From NCBI GenBank assembly GCA_951799405.1, contig OX637362.1, positions 13,936,493-14,000,492 of the forward strand: a stretch of 64,000 nt of DNA, given 5' to 3'. Source of the DNA: Agapetus fuscipes (Eukaryota; Arthropoda; Insecta; Trichoptera; Glossosomatidae). A program made the position numbers and the translations under genes. Numbering within the stretch: position 1 is the stretch's first letter; each line of letters begins with the position of its first letter. Positions 50,001 to 57,204 of the stretch are shown here, piece by piece. The notes beneath the pieces are model-generated. The model did not search any database. It was not told the DNA's origin and worked only from the letters and a program-made list of their open reading frames with translations.

Positions 50001-52621
50001 GCTGCTGGAGAGCCAGGTAATGGGCAGCACCCTCTATCTGCTCCTCCCTCTACCAGAGGCTGCTGGAGAGCCAGGTAATGGGCAGCACCCTCTATCTGCT
50101 CCTCCCTCTACCAGAGGCTGCTGGAGAGCCAGGTAATGGGCAGCACCCTCTATCTGCTCCTCCCTCTACCAGAGGCTGCTGGAGAGCCAGGTAATGGGCA
50201 GCACCCTCTATCTGCTCCTCCCTCTACCAGAGGCTGCTGGAGAGCCAGGTAATGGGCAGCACCCTCTATCTGCTCCTCCCTCTACCAGAGGCTGCTGGAG
50301 AGCCAGGTAATGGGCAGCTCCCTCTATCTGCTTCTCCCTCTACCAGAGGCTGCTGGAGAGCCAGGTAATGGGCAGCACCCTCTATCTGCTCCTCCCTCTA
50401 CCAGAGGCTGCTGGAGAGCCAGGTAATGGGCAGCTCCCTCTATCTGCTTCTCCCTCTACCAGAGGCTGCTGGAGAGCCAGGTAATGGGCAGCACCCTCTA
50501 TCTGCTCCTCCCTCTACCAGAGGCTGCTGGAGAGCCAGGTAATGGGCAGCACCCTCTATCTGCTTCTCCCTCTACCAGAGGCTGCTGGAGAGCCAGGTAA
50601 TGGGCAGCTCCCTCTATCTGCTTCTCCCTCTACCAGAGACTGCTGGAGAGCCAGGTAATGGGCAGCTCCCTCTATCTGCTTCTCCCTCTACCAGAGGCTG
50701 CTGGAGAGCCAGGTAATGGGCAGCACCCTCTATCTGCTCCTCCCTCTACCAGAGGCTGCTGGAGAGCCAGGTAATGGGCAGCACCCTCTATCTGCTTCTC
50801 CCTCTACCAGAGGCTGCTGGAGAGCCAGGTAATGGGCAGCTCCCTCTATCTGCTTCTCCCTCTACCAGAGGCTGCTGGAGAGCCAGGTAATGGGCAGCTC
50901 CCTCTATCTGCTTCTCCCTCTACCAGAGGCTGCTGGAGAGCCAGGTAATGGGCAGCACCCTCTATCTGCTTCTCCCTCTACCAGAGGCTGCTGGAGAGCC
51001 AGGTAATGGGCAGCTCCCTCTATCTGCTTCTCCCTCTACCAGAGGCTGCTGGAGAGCCAGGTAATGGGCAGCTCCCTCTATCTGCTTCTCCCTCTACCAG
51101 AGGCTGCTGGAGAGCCAGGTAATGGGCAGCACCCTCTATCTGCTTCTCCCTCTACCAGAGGCTGCTGGAGAGCCAGGTAATGGGCAGCTCCCTCTATCTG
51201 CTTCTCCCTCTACCAGAGGCTGCTGGAGAGCCAGGTAATGGGCAGCTCCCTCTATCTGCTTCTCCCTCTACCAGAGGCTGCTGGAGAGCCAGGTAATGGG
51301 CAGCACCCTCTATCTGCTTGTGCCTCTTCACTGAAGATTGGTGATCGCAGCAATGTGCACCTTCCATACTAATTACAGATTTCAGTCTGTTCTGAATGCG
51401 GCCGCTAGACTTATCTTCGGGATGTCCAAATTCTCTCACATCACTCCGCTGTTGAAAAATCTACACTGGCTTTGTTTCCCTTAGAGGGTGGTGTACTAGG
51501 TGTGTTTGATGGTATTTAAAGACCTAAACGCTATGGCTCCATCATATCTGACAGACATGATTTTCCCCGTGGAAATGAGTGTGAGGGGGCAGACACTGAG
51601 GTAAGCGGGGAGTGGTGCTGTCAAGTGGACGCAGCCTTGCCGTCAAATAAGCACTAATTTTGGGGATCGCGCCTTCCAGATTGCGGGACTGATGGAGTGG
51701 AACAGACTACCACCTGGAGTGAGGGTTTCGGAATCTGTTGGCATTTTTAAGAGAGCACTGAAACAGCACCTTTATAAAATATCTCACTCATGATCTGAAG
51801 GGCCCTTGAGGTGTGACACACACAAAAACGGCGCTCTTTTATCATGTACAAAATAAAACTAAATAAATCACCCTCATATATACTCGTATATGCTGACCAA
51901 CAGAGGGAGCAATCCACTGCCTCAACCAACATGTTCTCCTTCCACCTGCCTGGAGCTCGTCTTCCGTCGCCAAAAACTTTCAATTGTCAAACAGAAGAAT
52001 AAGTGTTTTAGAGCGATAAGCATCAGGGATTATCAACCTTTCTTTTATCAAAAATCCCCTGCCGTGCTGGCCGGGTATCTTTCTCTGCCTTGTTTATGAC
52101 ATTGGTAAGACTATTAAAATTTATGTACTTAGACTGGTCCGTAGTCTAGTAGTAATGCTGCGGACTCGTAAATGGAAGGTTGTGGGTTCGAATCCCGACG
52201 AAGCACAACAAATATACCATTTATATTATTAAATAAGCTATTCGCTACGTTGAAAAATTCATAAACCTTTACCAAAGACCGGTCACCAAAGGTCCATCCA
52301 GCCTTACAGCAACTGGGTCAAGCTCAAAAAAAAGTATAAAAAACATATTTTTTTTAAAAACAATGGACATTTTCGTGTGTATGTGTGTGAGTGGTCCGTC
52401 GATTTGACGGAGTGGAAGGAAAGGCGCTTCGGGGATAACGCTGTGTGTGTGTAGCTTAGTTGCACTATATGTAAGGCTTTGTTTTGTGTTTTCAGGGCTT
52501 CCACGTTGTGATGATCCCGTACACGGAGTTCAGCCCCGCAGACAAGCTGGTCAACAGGGTGCAGTACATCGAGAGGAAGCTCAGGGACATCACCTCCAGC
52601 CACAGCCACGACCACCAGTAG
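36842..52621 (+). CDS. TBRG4: TBRG4 / FASTKD4-like protein (10 exons)
   Basis: Member of the FASTK family of mitochondrial RNA-binding proteins that control mitochondrial mRNA stability. Exons: 36842-37031, 40934-41109, 41933-42184, 42848-43020, 44616-44841, 46134-46275, 47595-47828, 48480-48552, 49911-50016, 52496-52621. The total of 1698 nt is an exact multiple of three, about 565 residues (vertebrate TBRG4 is about 630). The N-terminus is Arg/Ser-rich without acidic residues, a typical mitochondrial presequence. The middle shows FAST_1-like repeats (STPLLRALAFNITRVGEALD; DLLYAMASLNFPDPVLM); WLDYVWSLVVLNKV and KLLNIDSYA match the FASTKD4 branch. The C-terminus is a RAP domain. Introns are full of repeats. 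Confidence 0.9.
37105..37313 (-). repeat. Family C copy 10
   Basis: Begins AATCTAATCTAAGTTGCAAAG about 70 bases after the exon 1 donor; the 5' end stops in TTTTTACAGTATGG. Confidence 0.8.
37314..37605 (+). repeat. Family C copy 11 (with 5' extension)
   Basis: Almost identical to 58232-58530, including about 45 bases upstream of CCTTGACTTATAG. Placed head-to-head with copy 10. Confidence 0.85.
37606..37755 (-). repeat. Family C 5'-part, copy 12
   Basis: Carries only the 5' end and AT-rich extension in minus orientation (CATGCCAACCTATAAC to TTCTAAAAACCC). An internal CTATAA duplication is present. Matches 23690-23790. Confidence 0.65.
37890..37995 (-). repeat. SINE A body, downstream half of a split copy
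   Basis: Minus strand continues TTACCAATGACCGGTCACC to CGACCAAGCTCGTAC. The matching head is at 40792-40635. The LINE at 37996-40634 sits between the two halves in the same orientation. Confidence 0.7.
37996..40634 (-). mobile_element. Jockey/CR1-type LINE, 5'-truncated
   Basis: One uninterrupted minus-strand frame (stop side 38110) contains the C-terminal part of an AP endonuclease (ILGDFNL, DLVISN, EDRHHPTL) and a full reverse transcriptase: NKATGPDNIPPRI, VRNYRPISIL, HQHGFLPKRSTVSNL, YTDFSKAFDRV, GVPQGSNLGP, catalytic YADD, plus a C-terminal domain. ORF1 and the endonuclease start are missing. The 3' end is a 69-nt pure A tail (T run 37996-38064). The intact frame and long tail indicate a recent insertion. 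It fills TBRG4 intron 1, antisense to the gene. The first 14 or so codons of the open frame derive from the SINE A head. Confidence 0.9.
40635..40684 (-). repeat. SINE A tRNA-Thr-like head, upstream half of a split copy
   Basis: Minus strand CCGGTCCGTAGTCCGTTG, GGACTCGTAAATGGAAGG, then TTGTGGATTCG, where it meets the LINE. Confidence 0.7.
40685..40792 (-). repeat. 5S rRNA-derived SINE head (5S pseudogene)
   Basis: Minus strand shows 5S rRNA landmarks: ATCACCGAAGTTAAGCA (box A region), GGTCAGTACTTGGATGGG then TGACCGC (box C), and an end ACACCGCGTGTCGTTGGCA. The 5' third is diverged. It runs straight into the tRNA-Thr-like SINE A head, so it is more likely a dual-promoter SINE head than a functional 5S gene. 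Confidence 0.75.
40793..40905. repeat. RTE-like tip and L2/SINE A tail remnants
   Basis: TCCTTACATACTTCTTTCAT matches the RTE-like family on the minus strand; GGTGTGACACACAAAAACAG then CGCTC is the shared SINE A / L2 3' tail on plus. Confidence 0.55.
40934..41109 (+). CDS. TBRG4: TBRG4 exon 2
   Basis: Encodes LVATAFASLKLDAEDSAPLK and then QQVEEKIVKATDVNSLLAIA. Acceptor ACGTTCCAG, donor AAG|GTAACA, exit phase 0. Confidence 0.88.
41119..41446. mobile_element. MITE directly after the TBRG4 exon 2 donor
   Basis: Inverted ends ARGCAGATTTACA; flanking TTA on both sides (41116-41118, 41447-41449) suggests the PIF/Harbinger type. The interior has many GTCAGT/ACTGAC motifs. The insertion site is intron position +7, immediately after GTAACA. 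Confidence 0.65.
41500..41722 (-). repeat. Family C copy 13
   Basis: ATCTTAGTTGCAAAGATATA to CAACCTATTAGTCAAAGAAC; moderately diverged. Confidence 0.8.
41785..41888 (-). repeat. Rearranged SINE B head (inverted pair)
   Basis: Minus strand GGTTGATAGTTCAGGTGG with T-arm GGGTTTGAACCCCACC is a tRNA-Gly-like head; the left side is a second, inverted CTTGCATTCCATGCC piece. Near the TBRG4 exon 3 acceptor. Confidence 0.6.
41933..42184 (+). CDS. TBRG4: TBRG4 exon 3
   Basis: 84 codons, phase 0 both ends. Encodes IVSTLANLTAKKSASLSEFE and, after a Ser/Pro/Gly linker, DDEAAKLIASLNLAQMVK. Strongly GC-rich compared with the introns. Confidence 0.88.
42232..42677. repeat. Intronic TIR-like repeat H, copy 1
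   Basis: About 445 bp, starts CATTGAGTAATAACAT and ends ATCATAAGTCAATGG, imperfectly inverted ends. It matches 46881-47579 along its length, including GGTTGAAACAGATATAT. Confidence 0.7.
42775..42800 (+). repeat. (TG)n microsatellite
   Basis: About 12 TG units upstream of the exon 4 acceptor. Confidence 0.8.
42848..43020 (+). CDS. TBRG4: TBRG4 exon 4 (FAST_1-like region)
   Basis: Encodes STPLLRALAFNITRVGEALD and DLLYAMASLNFPDPVLMDRV; this block matches FASTKD4. Acceptor GTTGGTGCAG, donor CTGCAG|GTCAGA, exit phase 2. Confidence 0.92.
43040..43300 (-). repeat. Penelope-like tandem repeat, two units
   Basis: Two direct units 150 bp apart, each with TTTCCCGGGATCTGTTGCCG and, on the minus strand, CTGAAGAAG-stem-GAAACGTC (43139-43105 and 43288-43254). 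A GATGATGATGATG tract separates them. Confidence 0.6.
43325..43440 (-). mobile_element. L2/CR1-like LINE 3' end
   Basis: Minus strand GGGCCCTTGAGGTGTGACAC then ACACAAAAACGGCGCTCTC, the same 3' end as at 51795-51880. Confidence 0.6.
43632..43889 (+). repeat. Family C copy 14
   Basis: CCTTGACTCATAGGTTGC to GCAACTTAGATTAGATTAG, an almost complete copy. Confidence 0.85.
43890..44145 (-). repeat. Family C copy 15, tail-to-tail with copy 14
   Basis: Together with copy 14 forms a palindrome of about 510 bp joined at the ATTAG/CTAAT tails. Confidence 0.85.
44146..44262 (+). repeat. Penelope-like repeat with hammerhead-like signature
   Basis: CTGAAGAAGGCC, loop, GGCGAAACGTC (44160-44194), followed by the GGTAGCTCCAGCTCCCACAG block shared, inverted, with 43040-43300. 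Confidence 0.6.
44347..44527. repeat. Palindromic MITE family D, copy 3
   Basis: Left arm partly rearranged (TATCTGTTCTAATATCAG inserted); centre and right arm as in copy 1. Confidence 0.75.
44616..44841 (+). CDS. TBRG4: TBRG4 exon 5
   Basis: Encodes SLGFLRYKDSEILDTLTDWA and TVSLVVTMATLGYTPANIDK. Acceptor TGTTTCCAG, donor CAG|GTACGC, exit phase 0. Confidence 0.9.
44858..45108 (-). repeat. Family C copy 16
   Basis: Starts about 16 bases after the exon 5 donor (AATCTATAATCTAAGTTGC). Confidence 0.85.
45130..45340 (-). repeat. SINE B, head-truncated
   Basis: Minus strand CAGCCTTCACAAGAAATGAG to GTGTAGCTAAGTTG; moderately diverged, A-rich end. Confidence 0.8.
45511..46080 (+). mobile_element. 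piggyBac-like MITE, copy 2
   Basis: TTAA flanks (45507-45510, 46081-46084); starts CCCTTTAACTGTGGG and ends CAGAAGCGAAAAGG. Longer homolog of 17796-18093. It ends 53 bases before TBRG4 exon 6. Confidence 0.75.
46134..46275 (+). CDS. TBRG4: TBRG4 exon 6
   Basis: Encodes VVKPSLWLDYVWSLVVLNKV then SSVLNPDFLSSL, a segment diagnostic for the FASTKD4 branch. Acceptor GTTCTTCCAG, donor GAAG|GTATTT, exit phase 1. Confidence 0.92.
46345..46592 (-). repeat. Family C copy 17
   Basis: ATCTATAATCTAAGCTGC to CTATCAGTCAAGGA. Confidence 0.8.
46600..46875. mobile_element. MITE with ACGGCGTTTGCA inverted ends
   Basis: Left end GTATAAATGCAAACGCCGTC, right end GACGGCGTTTGCAGTTATAC; a third GATGACGGCGTTTGCA block lies inside at about 46698. 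Target duplication not resolved. Confidence 0.6.
46881..47579. repeat. Intronic repeat H, copy 2, with insertion
   Basis: Homologous to 42232-42677. Interrupted by about 200 bp (47320-47518) flanked by GATATAT. The right end stops 15 bases before the exon 7 acceptor. Confidence 0.7.
47320..47518 (+). repeat. Penelope-like insertion in repeat H
   Basis: Contains CTGAAGACGTA-AGC-TACGTC and then GAAACGTC (47421-47454). GATATAT is present at both borders, consistent with a target-site duplication. Confidence 0.5.
47595..47828 (+). CDS. TBRG4: TBRG4 exon 7
   Basis: Encodes ARRKLLNIDSYARYLVEGYA, GPLLEKQLEKQ and STLKSLLTSDDYLRKNCDSK, aligned with the FAST_2-type region. Exit phase 1 at TATG|GTACAA. 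Confidence 0.9.
47971..48398 (+). repeat. Dimeric SINE (A+B), copy 3
   Basis: tRNA-Thr-like head (CCGTAGTCCAGTGGTAACAC), body to CTCAAGCTTGTAAAAATTCC, then the tRNA-Gly-like head GTCGATAGTTCAGTTGGTAG and the SINE B body to GTGTAGCTTAGTTGC. It lacks part of the B body. Confidence 0.85.
48480..48552 (+). CDS. TBRG4: TBRG4 exon 8
   Basis: Short exon encoding DAECVLDAKCNPFPVNTNVK; with the preceding exon it reads GFLYDAECVLDA, a FASTKD4-like signature. Exit phase 2. Confidence 0.88.
48928..49204 (+). repeat. SINE A, near full length
   Basis: Head CTGTAGTCTAGTGGTTAGCA with CTTCTGTCTCGTAAATGG, the most tRNA-like copy; tail GGGCTCTTGATGTGTTATAC to CAGCGCTCACG. Confidence 0.85.
49206..49370 (-). 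repeat. Family C copy 18 (5'-truncated)
   Basis: ATTATAG-tail subtype; stops inside CCTGAAACAGG. Confidence 0.75.
49385..49858 (+). mobile_element. RTE-like LINE C-terminal segment (best copy)
   Basis: 150-codon frame encoding YGSESWTVNEREVNKVCTVE, MRWFGHIERMNEDRL, GKRGRGRPRKEWIDQI and the CGGTGHP end, typical of RTE-clade reverse-transcriptase C-termini. Ends in (ACAAG)n just 50 bases before the TBRG4 exon 9 acceptor. Confidence 0.85.
49911..50016 (+). CDS. TBRG4: TBRG4 exon 9 (RAP domain, first part)
   Basis: Encodes LFRVAMLALDYHDMCRQFTD and PLGCFSLYQRLLESQ, the first half of the RAP domain. Acceptor TAATGTTTCAG, donor GCCAG|GTAATG, exit phase 0. The last 29 bases of this exon and its donor are the first unit of the minisatellite that follows. 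Confidence 0.9.
49988..51321 (+). repeat. 58-bp minisatellite, 23 units, from the TBRG4 exon 9 border
   Basis: Perfect register: CCCTCTACCAGAGG starts at 49988 and every 58 bases to 51264. Each unit holds CTTCTCCCTCTACCAG (acceptor-like), AGGCTGCTGGAGAGCCAG (18 nt, codons RLLESQ) and GTAATGGG (donor). Units differ mainly at CAGCACC/CAGCTCC and CTCC/TTCC. The array ends in L2-like LINE sequence. Confidence 0.97.
51335..51880 (+). mobile_element. L2/CR1-like LINE 3' region with 3' UTR
   Basis: Degenerate frame: FQSVLNAAARLIFGMSKFSH, ITPLLKNLHW, MVFKDLNAMAPSYLTDMIF; then 3' UTR GGGCCCTTGAGGTGTGACAC with CAAAAACGGCGCTC. This 3' end is shared with SINE A. Confidence 0.75.
52130..52325 (+). repeat. 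SINE A, 3'-truncated
   Basis: Head CCGTAGTCTAGTAGTAATGC, T-arm GGGTTCGAATCCCG; stops at CAGCAACTGGGTCA. Confidence 0.85.
52420..52480 (+). repeat. SINE B tail next to the TBRG4 last-exon acceptor
   Basis: CTTCGGGGATAACGC and GTGTGTAGCTTAGTTGCACT, ending 15 bases before the acceptor tract. Confidence 0.6.
52496..52621 (+). CDS. TBRG4: TBRG4 exon 10 (RAP domain end, stop)
   Basis: Encodes GFHVVMIPYTEFSPADKLVN and RVQYIERKLRDI, the conserved end of the RAP domain, then a His/Ser tail and TAG. Acceptor TGTGTTTTCAG. Confidence 0.92.
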   Translation, partial: GFHVVMIPYTEFSPADKLVNRVQYIERKLRDITSSHSHDHQ

Positions 52622-52692
52622 CCATAACCAGGCCAACAATCATAGGTCTCATTATTTATTGTGCACGCAACGCTGGGCCCCTCTCCTGTGCA

Positions 52693-52698
52693 AATAAA
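52693..52698 (+). terminator. TBRG4 poly(A) signal
   Basis: AATAAA 72 bases after the stop. A SINE B tail-like remnant (GTGCAGCTTAGTCGCGTTGC) follows at about 52737. Confidence 0.65.
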
Positions 52699-52761
52699 TG
52701 GGTTCCACTTGCCTGTGAGGACACCGTGGCTGCATGTGTGCAGCTTAGTCGCGTTGCGTGA

Positions 52762-53365
52762 GCATTTATGTCAAATCTAATTTTTAAATACCCACGGAGT
52801 ATTTTAGTTAAAGCAATTTTGTACAGAAGAAAACTATTATAATTTGATGAGATTCAAAAAAATAATTACGGTAGAGATTTGATTATCTGAGCTATTGTGG
52901 ACTGAGCGTAACTGGGATAATCAGAAGCGCTGTTCTGCTAAATTCCTTACACTTTAAATATCAATATAAGAAGGAGATTGCTAGTGCTTGTGAAAGAACT
53001 CCATAGATAAAAAATCGCCAGGTCGTCGCCTTAAGGTCGTAAGGAATTTAGCAAATAGCACTTCAGAAGTGCACATTATCTAGACTTTATTGAATATTTC
53101 TTCTTTTTCTTGATTTTGATCTTTCGATCTGTGATTCACAAAAATACTCTCTTTTGGCTCACGGATCCTGAGATGAGGACGTCCAGCTATCTTTCCATCT
53201 TTTAGGAGGTCTTCCAGCTGGGTGTTGACCTACTGGCTTCTCATTAGCTACAATGTGTGCAAGTCTCGTGACTCATTCTTGAGATATGAACTCTCTAAAT
53301 CACCTTCTCCATGTCACCACGTCCTCTATTTCACGGGTTTTTTTAATGTGATCATTGTGGATAGG
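52762..53365. other. intergenic, nothing identified
   Basis: AT-rich between TBRG4 and the next repeat. Confidence 0.4.
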
Positions 53366-53495
53366 GGTGACCAGAGCCTATGCACAGTTGCCTCCATTTC
53401 ATCCTATCCGTGCTTATCTCTTTCAATTCATTCACATCCCTATATCATTTCGTTCTTTTACATGTACTTTATATATCCTATTCTTTCACAAGTAA
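53366..53495 (-). mobile_element. RTE-like LINE 3' fragment (decayed)
   Basis: GGGGTGACCAGAGCCTATGC through ATTTCATCCTATCC, matching the 3' portion of the family on the minus strand. Confidence 0.55.
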
Positions 53496-53507
53496 CTTCT
53501 TTAAAAA

Positions 53508-53656
53508 TTGACATATTTACTTTTTTCGGGATTTTTATTTGTGTTCTTGTTTTGGTAGTTATTTTACTTTTAGATTAACATCGACGTTTCTTAAAGTAAA
53601 ATAACCACCAAAACAAGAACACGGATAAAAAACCCGAAAAAAGTAAATATGTCAAC
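53508..53656. repeat. Long inverted repeat (hairpin)
   Basis: Arms of about 63 bases (TTGACATATTTAC...TTATTTTACTTT and its complement from 53593) with about a 22-base loop and very few mismatches. The 14-bp sequence TTCTTTAAAAATTG occurs on both sides (53497 and 53688), as a target duplication would. Confidence 0.8.
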
Positions 53657-53701
53657 TACAAACGACCGTGAAAGTTTTAATCAACAATTCTTTAAAAATT
53701 G

Positions 53702-54320
53702 TTTTGATTTATAAGCTCGGTTAATCGTGACTTTAGTTAAAGCAAGCTCGGATAATCGAGGCTCTACTGTATTGTGATAATTATAGAGTTATGGTATTTT
53801 GTTGTGCGTTGAATGTAAATAAACTTAAACGAAATCAAATTTGTTTGTAAATTTTGAATGTTATTTTACTATTTTTAAAATCCACAAAGATTTTACTAGT
53901 TGCTAGTTATGTGTACATTAAGTTTGTAAGTTATATGAATGAGCACCTCGCTAAATATAAAGTGTTGAAATCATTACTCGCTGTTCAATCATTGAATGTT
54001 ACGTCTTGATCTCCGCAGTGAATTTATTTCATTTGTATGTGTTTAAGAAACTCAGCAGAACTCCCAGGAAAGTGTCAATAAAGATAAAGATACGTACAAA
54101 CATAATTATCTTTGGAGGCCCCATGCTCTTCTCTGCACCGGGGCCCCAAAAAAAATTAACTCTTCCATTAAAGGGGAAGATCTATTTTGTAACAATAAAT
54201 TTGATCATCTTGCTATTTCTAAAAAAAGATAATCTTTATTGAAGGGGTTTAAATCCTTTACATATATTTCTGCCATATTAGAATTTAGTCATTAAAGGTA
54301 TATTTCATTATAGGAATGTT
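53702..54320. other. intergenic, nothing identified
   Basis: AT-rich sequence without coding or repeat signal. Confidence 0.4.
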
Positions 54321-54825
54321 CTGACCAGGGCTGGCAGTCTCATCAGGACGGTAGATAGCCTGTTACCGTCGACGGTACGTTAGAGATACCTATTTGAAAG
54401 TTTGCAATAGCGCCGCTAGGTGTCAATGCGTGCATATGATTGGTCGAATAGTTTAATACCTTTCATCGGTACAATGTTAACGAGCTTTGGTAGACTCAAC
54501 TGACGGTAACGTTCGTGGTAACTACCATATTGATGGTAGCGTATCAAGCAAATTGAACTGCCTGATATGCAAACGATTGGAGTAAACTAGTATCTGCAGT
54601 TATTTGAAATATTCTTATCTATGTTTTTTTTTTAAATACGAAATTACATTTAAGATTTATACGAGTATTAAATGTATTACCAAAGCAGACACAGGGGTAT
54701 GCTCAAACCCGTATACACCGCCGGACAAAAAAAATTACGAGTTTACCTACTACCGCACCGCTTGACTTTACTGAACCCTTTTTCTAAGAAATCCTTTATC
54801 GATACCTCTTTCTTTTGTTTGATAA

Positions 54826-54858
54826 ATTAAGGACACATAGTGTCCTTAATTTTGTTAT
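54826..54858. repeat. Short perfect palindrome
   Basis: AATTAAGGACAC / GTGTCCTTAATT with a 3-base centre. Confidence 0.8.
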
Positions 54859-55261
54859 AAAAAATAAAGGTGAATTCACTTAGTATTAAATATTTTTAAA
54901 TTTTATAAATATGTTTAAATTTTAAATACTTTACATACTTTAAATTTTAAAAATTTAAAATAAAGCGATACGAACCTACTTCTTAAATATTAATTTTAAA
55001 AAAACATGTCTTTTATTATTCCATCACAAACACTGGACCTTAAATGAACCGTTATGGATTTCGAATTTTTGGGTAATCTGATACCTTATATATAATGCCA
55101 ATTTCTAACCACAATTCATAAGTAAGAATTTTTATTTTAACCTTGAAGTAAGGAGTAGTCATCACATATGTCAAACAATACAAAAAAACTAATTAAATAT
55201 CAAGAATAATTCATTATATGTCAATTTTAGTTTTTTTTTTGGACTCGTAATTTTTTTTGTC

Positions 55262-55447
55262 CGGGGGTGTATGTTCTCGCTTACACGTGCTGCATGTGGA
55301 CCTAGAATATAAAAACCCAAATTTCAGATGAACATAAGCACTGCAACTTTTGCCGACTTTTCCTGAAACAGGGGTGACTTTTGCAAAGTGAAACATTTTT
55401 TTACAATGTGAGGGTTCAGCCTCATATCAACCTACAAGACAAGGAAT
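55262..55447 (-). repeat. Family C copy 19
   Basis: 5' and 3' ends diverged; TTCGCGCTT block replaced by TCTCGCTTACACG. Confidence 0.75.
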
Positions 55448-55553
55448 AAATTTTAAACTGAATAAAATTCATAAAACAATATTTAAAAAAAACAGTAAAG
55501 AAAAATAAAACTTAAAAAATTAAATTTAAAAAATTAAAATGGTAAGGGTAAGG

Positions 55554-55808
55554 GTTCCTTGACTTACAGGTTGGTATGCGGCTGACCACCCATGCTGTAA
55601 AAATGGTTCACTTTGCCAATGTCACCCCTGTCTCAGGGAAGGACGGCAAGAGTTGCTGGGTGTATGTCCATTTGAGATGGTTTTTATGTTGTAGCCTGTA
55701 GGTTCACATGCGGTATGTGCAAGCGCGATCTTGTACGTGTCTGGTAGTGAAAATGCATGTAATGTGAATCTCCATTGTAACATATCTTTGCAACTTAGAT
55801 TAGATTAG
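55554..55808 (+). repeat. Family C copy 20
   Basis: Near-complete, CCTTGACTTACAGGTTGG to CAACTTAGATTAGATTAG. Confidence 0.85.
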
Positions 55809-55819
55809 AAAATAGTTAA

Positions 55820-56072
55820 TTTCTTGACGTATAGGTTGGTATGAGGCTGAACCACAATGGTTTAAAAAATGGTTCACTTGGCAAATGCCACCTCTGTTTC
55901 AGAGAAGGTCGGAAAAAATGCAGGGTTTATTTTAACGTGAGGTTTCGTTTATTTTATACGTACACATGCAACATGTGAAAGAGCAAACTTACACGTGTCT
56001 GCTTGTGAGCGTGCATTAAACATGATCCCCTTGAATATCAATACAACTTTGATCTTTGATTATAGATTTATG
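55820..56072 (+). repeat. Family C copy 21 (older)
   Basis: Direct tandem neighbour of copy 20, with more substitutions (TTCTTGACGTATAGG start). Confidence 0.75.
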
Positions 56073-56209
56073 ATATTTATAATAGTTGTGAATAACTTAG
56101 GATTTCATTTTTGGATTTATTTAATTTAATTTTAATTTCGTTTTGTTTTTTATTTTTTTGTTATTAAATTTATTTTGTTTATTTTTTATTTAACTTAATT
56201 ATTTCGTAA

Positions 56210-56310
56210 ATTTTAAACACGAGCAAATACGCGGAAGTTCGTGTTTACTCATGCTACACGTGAACTTTCTAAATAAGCGTCATAAACCCTGCAACTTAGG
56301 TTATATACTT
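56210..56310 (-). repeat. Family C remnant
   Basis: Only ACACGAGCAAATACGCGG, CATGCTACACGTGAAC and CCCTGCAACTT blocks remain. Confidence 0.45.
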
Positions 56311-56389
56311 CGAAGGCTGCTGGCATATCATAGCGGCAGATTTGGTCAACAATAATGAATGGTAGACCTAGTAGAGAAGATACGTTGAC

Positions 56390-56790
56390 CGTGTCCATAC
56401 AATAAAGCCATACAAAATGGCGTCAAGGGAACAGCTGATCAATAATTCTACGTATTTCTTACAAAATACCTAAACGTCATTCAATTGATTTGGCGACCTA
56501 TCATGACCGGTAGCTGACTGCCGAGACTTGCTTTGATAATACTTACCATCGTTACCTGTCGCCATACAAAAAAATATCCAAGATGGCCGCAGGTGAACAG
56601 CTGATTAATAATTCTACGTATTTCATAAAAAAAGTACCTAAACGTCACTCGGTACATTTGGCGACCTATCATTCCGGTAGCTGACAATGTCGAGACTCGC
56701 ATTGATACCGCTTACCGTCGTTACCTGTCCCCATACAAAAAAAATAAACAAAATGGCCGCAGGTGAACAGCTGATTAGAGATTGACAGGT
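56390..56790 (+). repeat. About 190-bp tandem repeat (MITE-derived)
   Basis: Two and a half units with AATGGCCGCAGGTGAACAGC, AATAATTCTACGTATTTC, ACCTAAACGTCA and GGCGACCTATCAT. Confidence 0.75.
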
Positions 56791-56884
56791 GTTCATACTA
56801 ATCTGAACGACAATCGGTAGGTAGGATATACCGTTTGTGTTGAGACTGCCAGCCCTGTGGTCTTAATCCGGGCCTGAACTCTAT

Positions 56885-57130
56885 AATCTATATTCTTAAG
56901 TTTCAAAGATATACTAACATTTAAGATGTATATTCAATGCATGCCCAAAAGTAGGTACGCGTAAATTTGCGCTTACAATGACTTATGTGTCCTAACGAAA
57001 TAAACATAAGCGCTGCAACTATCCCTGCCTTTCCTCTTTGCTCTTTCCCTGAAACAGGGGTGGCATTGGCAAATGTACCAAGTTTTTGCAGCATGGGAGG
57101 TCAGCCTATTAACCTATTAGCCAAAAAACC
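56885..57130 (-). repeat. Family C copy 23 (diverged)
   Basis: ATCTATATTCTTAAGTTTC to CATGGGAGGTCAGCC, with a short duplication around CTTTCCTCTTTGCTCTTTCC. Confidence 0.7.
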
Positions 57131-57204
57131 ACCTGCAGCTTTCGTCCGAAGCATTACCACTAGACTACGGACCTGTTTAAAATGTAATATCTCATCGTAC
57201 AAAA

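Larger units (their letters stand above)
54326..56856. mobile_element. Possible larger relative of MITE D
   Basis: Both ends read CAGGGCTGGCAGTCTCA inward, followed by ACGGTA blocks. The right part (about 56390-56790) contains about 190-bp tandem units with CCAAGATGGCCGCAGGTG and AACAGCTGATTAATAATTC. Family C copies lie inside. No target duplication is evident, so the ends may belong to separate elements. Confidence 0.4.

Noticed and set aside
49820..50136. Open frames through the 58-bp array as a repetitive protein
   Set aside because: 58 is not a multiple of three, so the frame shifts each unit and stops; exon 9 is better ended at its donor.
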